Below are positions 54,190 to 59,941 of a DNA stretch of 59,941 bases, piece after piece. Origin of the DNA: Desulfococcaceae bacterium HSG9. Its GTDB lineage: Bacteria; Desulfobacterota; Desulfobacteria; Desulfobacterales; JAUCGF01. Location of the stretch: assembly GCA_030378005.1 (NCBI GenBank), contig JAUCGF010000099.1:1-59941 (forward strand), in the 5' to 3' direction. Every line of letters begins with the position of its first letter. Position 1 is the first letter of the stretch. The notes under the pieces were generated by a model. That model did no database searches, was not told the DNA's origin, and worked only from the letters and a program-made list of their open reading frames with translations. Made by a program: the position numbers and the translations under genes.

Positions 54190-55953
54190 ATGGATCGGAA
54201 TAGCAATTCCAAAAGGCCGTTTTACCGCTCATTTACCAAGAACATGGTGTTGCTCGTTACCATCGTATCATTGACACCGATGTTGCTGGTCAGCGGTATT
54301 ATTTTAAATCAATTCCACACCTCCTTTCACGAAAAAGTATATGCCCATCTGAATGAATTGGTTCACAAACATACGCAAAACATCGACAGTTTCCTGAACG
54401 AAAGACTGAATAACATTAAGTTTCTGGCGGAAACATGCGATTCTGACAAACTTCTTGACGAATCTGTCCTACAGGAAAAATTGTTCCAACTGCAACAGAA
54501 TTACGGCGGTGTGTTCGAAGACCTGGGAATCATCAATGAAGCGGGTGTGCAGATAGCTTACGCCGGGCCGTTCAAACTTGACAAGGCGCAGTATGCGGAT
54601 GCGCAATGGTTTAATGAAGCACTCGAAAACCCCTATTATATCAGTGATGTTTTCCTCGGCCTGCGTTCCAGTCCCCATTTTATCGTATCCGTTAAGCGCC
54701 TCTGTTATGGCAAATATTTGCTGCTAAGGGCCACAATCAATTTTGAAGCATTCAACTCCCTTGTGGAAAACCTTCGTATCGGTAAAACCGGGTTTGCCTT
54801 TATCCTGAACAAGGAAGGCAAATCGCAAACCGAACCGCATTACGATATGTTGCCAATCAAAAAATCTTATACTGATTTTATCAAAGCGGGCCGGAAAACA
54901 AGGCAAGGGATATACATGGGCGAGCTTACGGGGGATTCCGGCCGGGAAGACATCATCTATTTGGCGGCTCTTCTTAAAAACGAGGATTGGATACTGGTAT
55001 ATCAGCAAGAAAAGACAGACGCCTTTTCTGACTTGGTGCGCTCTCAAATTGTTGCGGGTTTGATTATCTTGGGAGGTGCGTTTCTTATTATCCTGATGAA
55101 TCTGATATTGTTCCACAAAGCGGTCAGTCGCATTGCCGAAGCGGACACGGCCAAGGAAAAGATGAACCGGCAAAAAGATATGATGAGCCGGCAGATAATC
55201 GAAACCGGCAAACTGGCATCAGTGGGCCGGTTGGCGGCCGGTATTGCGCATGAAATCAACAACCCGGTGGCCATTATGGTTGAAGAAGCCGGATGGATAG
55301 AGGATTTGCTTGATGAAGAGGAGTTTCAAAAGGGAAAAAATCTGGAAGAGTTCCAACGCGCGCTGAAACAGATTAACACCCAGGGCAAACGCTGCAAAGA
55401 CATCACCCATAAACTGTTAAGCTTTGCAAGAAAAACAGACTCGCGTATTCAGAGCGTTCAACTTAACGAAATGATTGAAGAAGTTGTCGCGATTTCTAAC
55501 AAAACCGCTTACACCAGAATCTCCATAAATTCATATCCGGATAACAGAATCCCCTCAATTGACGGATCACCGACTGAACTACAACAGGTGCTGTTAAATC
55601 TCATCAATAATGCGCTTTACGCCCTGGAAAAAGATGGCGGAAAAATTGATGTTACCAGCCGTCTTGAAGGCAGTTACGCTTTGATTGTTGTGGAAGATGA
55701 CGGGTCGGGTATTCCTGAAGCCAACCTTGACCGAATATTCGATCCCTTTTTCACCACCAAACCGGTAGGCAAAGGCAACGGGCTGGGTTTGTCGATCTGT
55801 TTCGGAATTATTCAAAAAATGGGAGGCGAAATTGAAGTGCAAAGCGCTATCGATTCAGGGACCCGCTTTGAAATCCGGTTACCCCTGAAAAATCCGATGT
55901 CCTCAAAAACTGAAGACTCGCCTGAGGAGACATCCACAGGCACTGGAGAATGA
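54190..55953 (+). CDS. Cache-type sensor histidine kinase
   Basis: 587 residues from ATG 54190; the in-frame ATG at 54070 is rejected because it lies in an antiporter fragment. A membrane span (about 18-40), a double-Cache-like extracytoplasmic sensor (about 41-285, with LGIINEAGVQIAYAGPF and GKTGFAFILNKEGK) and a second span (about 290-312) lead to HisKA with H354 in GRLAAGIAHEINNPVA and HATPase with FDPFFTTKPVGKGNGLGLSI. It is probably a small-molecule chemosensor at the cytoplasmic membrane. Its stop overlaps the start of the receiver gene. Confidence 0.9.
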   Translation: MDRNSNSKRPFYRSFTKNMVLLVTIVSLTPMLLVSGIILNQFHTSFHEKVYAHLNELVHKHTQNIDSFLNERLNNIKFLAETCDSDKLLDESVLQEKLFQLQQNYGGVFEDLGIINEAGVQIAYAGPFKLDKAQYADAQWFNEALENPYYISDVFLGLRSSPHFIVSVKRLCYGKYLLLRATINFEAFNSLVENLRIGKTGFAFILNKEGKSQTEPHYDMLPIKKSYTDFIKAGRKTRQGIYMGELTGDSGREDIIYLAALLKNEDWILVYQQEKTDAFSDLVRSQIVAGLIILGGAFLIILMNLILFHKAVSRIAEADTAKEKMNRQKDMMSRQIIETGKLASVGRLAAGIAHEINNPVAIMVEEAGWIEDLLDEEEFQKGKNLEEFQRALKQINTQGKRCKDITHKLLSFARKTDSRIQSVQLNEMIEEVVAISNKTAYTRISINSYPDNRIPSIDGSPTELQQVLLNLINNALYALEKDGGKIDVTSRLEGSYALIVVEDDGSGIPEANLDRIFDPFFTTKPVGKGNGLGLSICFGIIQKMGGEIEVQSAIDSGTRFEIRLPLKNPMSSKTEDSPEETSTGTGE

Positions 55954-56354
55954 TGATGAATCAAAACGAAAATACAACTGAGAAAAAAATTAAACTTCTT
56001 CTGGCTGATGATGAAAAACGCTTCGTCGAAGTGCTTTATAAAAGATTGAGCCGAAGAAATTTTGACGTCACAAGAACTTTTAGCGGAGCGGAAGCCATTC
56101 AAGCACTTCGCAAAACAGATTTTGATGTCGCGATTTTAGATTTGAAAATGGAAGATATGGATGGCTTGGAAGTACTTAAAATATTTAAAAAAATGTACGC
56201 ACCAATGCAAGTCATCATCCTCTCCGGCCATGAATCGGCACAGACCGCACGTGAGGGAATGAAGCACGGAGCCTTCGACTACCTGTCAAAACCATGTGAT
56301 TTTCAAGAATTGCTCGCTACAATCAGTAAAGCCATCGTGAAACGTGATGCGTAA
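55950..56354 (+). CDS. Single-domain response regulator
   Basis: 134 residues, start overlapping the kinase stop codon. An intact receiver: LLLADDEKRF acidic pair, D64 in VAILDLKMEDMDG, and the lysine in LSKPCD. There is no output domain, so it acts through protein contact or as a phosphate relay. Its last codons and stop derive from a dispersed repeat (56337-56390). Confidence 0.9.
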   Translation: MMMNQNENTTEKKIKLLLADDEKRFVEVLYKRLSRRNFDVTRTFSGAEAIQALRKTDFDVAILDLKMEDMDGLEVLKIFKKMYAPMQVIILSGHESAQTAREGMKHGAFDYLSKPCDFQELLATISKAIVKRDA

Positions 56355-56390
56355 ATTCATGTTTCACGTTTCACGTTTCAAAATGGGAGG
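56337..56390. repeat. Dispersed repeat GTGAAACGTGA family, copy 3
   Basis: GTGAAACGTGATGCGTAAATT followed by two tandem TTTCACG units. It supplies the stop codon of the receiver gene and reaches into the ribosome site of the next gene. Confidence 0.7.
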
Positions 56391-56395
56391 ACACA

Positions 56396-56827
56396 TTGAA
56401 CGTACTGTTTATTGATGACGAGGCTGTTTTTCTGGAAACGTTAATGAAGCGAATGAAAAAACGCAACATCAACGTAACCGGCACTGATAGCGGTAAGCAA
56501 GCCCTCGCGCTCCTGAATCGGAATCACGCGGACGTTGTTGTGATGAACGTCAAAAATCAAGGGATGTACGGCATTCAGACCCTCAAAGAAATTAAGCTGA
56601 CAGATTCGCTTGTTGAAGTAATCATGCTGACAGGCTATGCCAGCCTGGAAGTCGCCCAACTGGGAATGGAACTCGGGGCATTCGACTTTCTTGTCAAACC
56701 CGTAGATATTGACGAGCTGCTGCATAAGATTCAGGATGCTTACAAGCAAAAGATGATACAGGAAAATAAAATTAAAAAAATCAAACAGATGATTCAAAAG
56801 CTGGAAAAGAAGGCATTCCTGAAATAA
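56396..56827 (+). CDS. Pseudo-receiver protein lacking the phosphoacceptor Asp
   Basis: 143 residues from a TTG start with GGGAGG five bases upstream. The fold of a receiver is clear (VLFIDDEAVFLETLM, MLTGYASLEVAQLGM, FLVKPVDIDELL), but the acceptor position reads VVVMNVKNQGMYG: asparagine (N51) replaces aspartate and tyrosine replaces the following Asp. Phosphorylation at the normal site is therefore excluded. A C-terminal helix (KIKKIKQMIQKLEKK) may mediate binding. Third gene of the kinase operon. Confidence 0.88.
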   Translation: MNVLFIDDEAVFLETLMKRMKKRNINVTGTDSGKQALALLNRNHADVVVMNVKNQGMYGIQTLKEIKLTDSLVEVIMLTGYASLEVAQLGMELGAFDFLVKPVDIDELLHKIQDAYKQKMIQENKIKKIKQMIQKLEKKAFLK

Positions 56828-56991
56828 GCTTCTTCAACTAATTGGATTAGTTCATGATTCGGCAGCAATGACTCCTTTTAAGAGGTGACAGATTATGAAA
56901 TGGCATTTGCCCTCCTTTTCCAGGGCGACTGATGTATGTCCACATCAGCCTGACCTATATGTCCTTTTCGTGGGACTTTTGGGGAAAACTG

Positions 56992-57022
56992 CTTTATAGA
57001 TAGTAAATCGCTATCTATAAAG
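56992..57022. repeat. Hairpin before the transposase fragment
   Basis: CTTTATAGATAG and CTATCTATAAAG form a perfect 12-bp stem with a seven-base loop; it may be an insertion-element end. The rest of 56828-57032 holds no gene. Confidence 0.6.
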
Positions 57023-57032
57023 GAAATATCTC

Positions 57033-57208
57033 ATGTTTTCACTGCCGCTTGAAGTCAGACCGTTTTGGCCGCCCTTGCACCGCTTTTCTCAAAACCGGTC
57101 TGGCGATATGCAACCGTGCCAGTCATCAGTTCCATACTTTGTGTCGGTAAAAGAACCGTCATCTCTGCTTTGAAGATGACAGGGCTTAAAATTGTCATTT
57201 TCAGATAA
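57033..57208 (+). pseudogene. Transposase N-terminal fragment (IS4/IS701-like)
   Basis: MFSLPLEV opens at 57033 and, after a frameshift, the reading continues QTVLAALAPLFSKPVWRY and ISSILCVGKRTVISALKMTG before a stop at 57206. This is the conserved N-terminal region of DDE transposases of the IS4/IS701 type as I recall it. It ends where the restriction-modification remnant begins. Confidence 0.6.
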
Positions 57209-57690
57209 ACCTGATTTTATCAATCCTTTTCATAAGCTTACCGGTTTCGGTCAATGCCACGATTATCTTTTGATAATGCTGAATATCCACAAAACCAAGC
57301 TCCCGGCCATGCCGGTCTTTTAACCATTTTTTGGCGGGCTGATAACCGCCGATATAAAATTCCCAGGCGGCATGAGGAATGTCGCCAAAATATTGTTTGG
57401 CGTTTATCCATACACGCCCTGTCTGATTCACCGTATCCGTGATTTCATAATCTTTTTTAAGGATACGGCGCGTTACCATATTGTCGCCGTCTTCGGGATA
57501 CGTTGTGATATATTGTTCCACTACCGGATTTTCCAGCAGATGAATCGTGCGAAGCACGCCGCCGAGTTCGACAAGTTTCCGGAAAACAGTTTTGTTTTTT
57601 GGATATGGCACGCGCGGGAAGTCGATTTTCAGGAACTTTTTGTATTTTTCGCGGTATGACGGGGAATGTAAAACAAAGCGATTATACCTT
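57201..57690 (-). pseudogene. Type ISP restriction-modification enzyme, C-terminal remnant
   Basis: The frame from 57690 reads FVLHSPSYREKYKKFLKI, PRVPYPKNKTVFRKLVELG, RVWINAKQYFGDIPHAAWEF and GGYQPAKKWLKDRHGRELGF and ends at 57201. These are the highly conserved last segments of the target-recognition domain in single-chain type ISP enzymes. The helicase, nuclease and methylase parts (over 1000 residues) are absent, and a stop lies just upstream. It is a remnant with no activity expected. Confidence 0.85.
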
Positions 57691-57756
57691 TAAAACAGGC
57701 AAAACAAAGGGGAAAGCCTCCTCATGGAAAAAAACGCTTAAACCGATCCGCGATCA

Positions 57757-58182
57757 ATGGGGAGTCGACGTGCCCCCCCTGAGAACCGAAGCTCTCAGCC
57801 CGACATTCGGCCGCACAGTTCTCTTCTTTTTTCAGAAAAACGCCACGCGAACGTTTTTCTTATGGATTTCAGCCAGACTCCGATGCGTGCCGCCCGGATC
57901 CGGCGCATATGGAAACAGCATCACATTATCGAGTGTTTCCGGAAAATCCTCAAGTCAGTGATGGTGATAAAATCCATGCGGTTACGTGGCGACGGACTTT
58001 ATGCCGCCTTTCTGACAAAAATAATCGCTTACATTCTTGCGATTCGCCTGATTCGCCTGAAAATAACAGAGAAGGCCTGTTCCGAAATGTCTCTGACGCA
58101 AATCATACGAAAAATCAGAAGAGACTGTGATTTGGAAGCTATTCTCCGTGAGCGTTTTCATCTTCGGTTTTCAACTGCTTAA
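57757..58182 (+). pseudogene. Transposase C-terminal fragment
   Basis: The second half of a 141-codon frame (TPMRAARIRRIWKQHHIIEC, FRKILKSVM, GDGLYAAFLTKIIAYILAIR) resembles the C-terminal catalytic helix of DDE transposases, with E in IIECF as the likely last catalytic residue. It may be the rear part of the element whose front lies at 57033-57208, the restriction-modification remnant being between them. Confidence 0.5.
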
Positions 58183-58188
58183 AGAGCA

Positions 58189-58858
58189 TCAACGTTTTAT
58201 ATGAATCTTGGAATTATCAGTTATATAAGACTCACCATTGAATTTATCCTCTGCCTCCAGATACTGAAAGGAGCTGCTGAAAAACTCAATTGCTCCGAAC
58301 ATTTTCAATCCTTTTCTTTTACCTTTGGTTTTAATTTCGAGTTGTTGTCCGATAGGAGTCCAGGTACTTGAAAGCGACCCTGTTGTGCGAATGTGACTTC
58401 ATCTGCAAATAGAATCACAGCGTTCGTCACTTCAGCTTTTTTGAGGATTTCCGGCTGTTTTATTTCTAACTGTTCTTTGCGCTTTTTCTCATCAGCTTCA
58501 GTCCTTTCCGCATCGAAAGCCGCTTTTTGAAATGAAAGACCGAGTTTTTTTAAGAGTCTGCATAAATACCTGGGATTGTATCTTACTTTAAATTCAAGCC
58601 TGATCACTTCGGCAATCATCGGTGAATTCCATACACCGCTGTCAAAACCATATTTTTCCGGGCCATCGCTGACTATGTTATATAATCAGTTTTTTTGTTT
58701 TTTTGAGAGTTTGGATTTTACTCTTCGCCCTTTGTAATGAAGACTGTTGAGCCATGAGAATCTTTCATACATGAATCTTTTTATCCAATTATAAACAGTG
58801 CGCGAAGCAGTTTTAAAAAAGAGGCGATATGGTCAATATTATAACCTTCTGCGACCAT
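58189..58858 (-). pseudogene. IS630-family transposase, frameshifted
   Basis: Pieces in shifted frames spell most of the protein: EGYNIDHIASFLK at the start, WLNSLHYKGRRVKSKLSKKQ, DGPEKYGFDSGVWNSPMI, RYLCRLLKKLGLSFQKAAFD, VILFADEVTFAQQG with the catalytic DE, and FGAIEFFSSSFQYLE, FNGESYI to the stop at 58189. At least three frameshifts or stops are present. It differs from the IS630 remnant at 6811-7285. Confidence 0.8.
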
Positions 58859-59305
58859 CAAAAAGCTTTTGAAAGTTTGAATAATCTCAAATTATTAAGT
58901 TTTAAAGCTTCGCTGACAACTTTTTCTAAACGCTTAATTGTTATCTGATAATTCATAATATTCAAGAAAATCCTTGATATTCTAAGGCGGATAAGCTCTA
59001 CTTCATGAAAATGCGAACACACTGATTTTCATTGCAAAAGCGCCGGGAATTTTCACATTTCTCAATGCTCTGACTGATACGGACAGTTCAGCGAGACTAT
59101 CGGCTCCGGTATCTGATGGAGAAGCATTTTCATCAGCCGGATTTCTTCCATCAAGGCGTGACGGGGCAGACATGCTGATTTATGAATTATCAGGTTCTTT
59201 TGGTAAAGGTCATTTTCATATTCATATTCTCGGATTCCTTTTGTTTTAAAATTAGTGTGTTATCCGAGAATATTTATCATAGCCTAGCCAAAAAGTTATG
59301 TGAAA
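58859..59305. other. Remnant-rich DNA without a supported gene
   Basis: Contains an inverted repeat ATTCTCGGA / TCCGAGAAT at 59226-59271 and short open frames on both strands around 59005-59215, none recognised. It is probably the inner part of a decayed mobile element that ends at the 28-bp motif 59306-59333. Confidence 0.4.
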
Positions 59306-59333
59306 TTTGAAATTATTTTAATGACGATCTATA
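59306..59333. repeat. 28-bp motif, right copy
   Basis: Matches 53973-54000 in 25 of 28 positions. It abuts the AAA ATPase gene and supplies that gene's stop codon (TTA TAG on the minus strand). Confidence 0.7.
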
Positions 59334-59826
59334 ACAACATCTGACTACGAAGAGAATTGATAGCTTGTTCCGACCCTGTTGAAATTCCAGATATACGTTT
59401 ACCGAGAAATGAATCGGCTTCATCAAAAAACAAAATGGCATCTTTGTCACTCGCTATTTTAAAAGCAGCCTCTAAATTTTTTGGAGCATCGCCCACAAAC
59501 TTTGATTCAATTTGAGCATAATCAACAGCAATAATTTTTTTGTGCATATAATGGGCAATTGCATGAGCCATCATGGTTTTTCCCGTTCCAGGAGGCCCAA
59601 AAAAATTTAAAGCGATTTTATAATTAGGCTCAATTTGTTTAAATCCCCATTTATTAAAAATCAAATCTTGGTATTCGAAAAGTTTTAAAGATTCCTTGAA
59701 CTGACTGGTAGTTGACTGTGATAAAATTATCTGTTCCATTCTAAACAATGGCTCTGATGGTAAAAAATATGCTGATACTTCATTATTCTTCTTTAGTTCG
59801 TCGTCGTTATCATTATTAACCTGAAT
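59329..59826 (-). pseudogene. AAA ATPase, truncated at both ends
   Basis: An AAA core of the spastin/Vps4-like type: Walker A FFGPPGTGKTMMAHAIAHY, pore-loop region ESKFVGDAPKNL, Walker B AILFFDEADSFLGKR. The frame stays open upstream of the ATG at 59748 to about 59826 without a better start, and it stops after NSLRSQM, exactly where the 28-bp motif begins, so the second half of the ATPase domain (sensor 1, arginine finger) is lost. A mobile element insertion or deletion at 59334 is the simplest explanation. Confidence 0.75.
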
Positions 59827-59829
59827 TAT

Positions 59830-59941
59830 TCATAAACGCATTATGAGATCAATTTTCAACCCGCTGCCGTTAAAAAATCTAACTGATCGCAACTCTGCGG
59901 TGGTTATCGGGAGAGTGCCCGGCACTTCCTGTCGGTATCGC
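59830..59941. other. Window edge, more GC-rich, no gene called
   Basis: The last 110 bases contain no frame I can support. Confidence 0.4.

Noticed and set aside
56895..56999. 34-codon frame after the pseudo-receiver gene
   Set aside because: Has a possible ribosome site but no recognisable protein character and leads into insertion-element remnants.

Overview
The window looks like the chromosome of an anaerobic Desulfobacterota (sulfate-reducer or syntroph type) bacterium. The support is a giant flavin/iron-sulfur HdrA-type protein with a predicted selenocysteine, orphan TAXI and branched-chain-type binding proteins, many two-component proteins, a ZraP-like system under an apparent sigma-54 promoter, and a mfd-surA-rodZ-mgtE-recO-GHMP kinase-glyQ gene order that I associate with this phylum. 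No rRNA, tRNA or CRISPR array was seen. The genus cannot be told from the sequence alone.

Layout. 1-1416: a 5'-truncated dockerin protein followed by a membrane-anchored cohesin protein. 1.4-7.4 kb: hairpin repeats, MITE-like elements and broken genes (an ISAzo13-type and an IS630-type transposase remnant among them) around two intact units, an arsR-permease pair and a phosphonate-type class III PLP enzyme. 7515-11942: one selenoprotein HdrA/GltD fusion whose in-frame UGA (7692-7694) splits it for ordinary gene callers; a bacterial SECIS-like hairpin follows the UGA and a good terminator follows the gene. 12.2-23.5 kb: four tandem paralogous periplasmic binding proteins facing a divergent hybrid histidine kinase and two receiver proteins, then a fifth binding protein; no transporter membrane or ATPase subunit is present, so a sensory role is the best reading. 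23.6-28.9 kb: a ZraPSR-like envelope/metal-stress set (sigma-54 promoter, ZraP-like protein, Cys-rich periplasmic protein, kinase, repeat lipoprotein, sigma-54 activator).

29.2-36.7 kb, mostly minus strand: Mrp-type ATPase, LysM/TPR lipoprotein, LysM polysaccharide deacetylase and a class III nucleotide cyclase in one apparent operon, then a small unknown protein and two cyclic-nucleotide-binding proteins, one fused to PilZ; together a candidate cAMP/c-di-GMP circuit. 37.0-38.5 kb: an unrecognised protein with three internal repeats. 38.6-47.9 kb, minus strand: housekeeping block glyQ, Cys-cluster protein, GHMP kinase, recO, an mgtE relic, rodZ-like, surA-like, mfd; glyS is not next to glyQ. 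48.2-53.9 kb, plus strand: mutY, an orphan TAXI binding protein, and a RecQ helicase with an unusual C-terminal extension that resembles a dual-OB domain.

54.2-56.8 kb: a Cache-type histidine kinase with two receivers, the second lacking the phosphoacceptor aspartate. 57.0-59.9 kb is a graveyard: a transposase split around a type ISP restriction-modification remnant, an IS630 remnant, and an AAA ATPase gene cut exactly at a 28-bp motif that also occurs at 53973-54000 beside an antiporter fragment. Several dispersed palindromic repeat families run through the whole window, some supplying stop codons of neighbouring genes.
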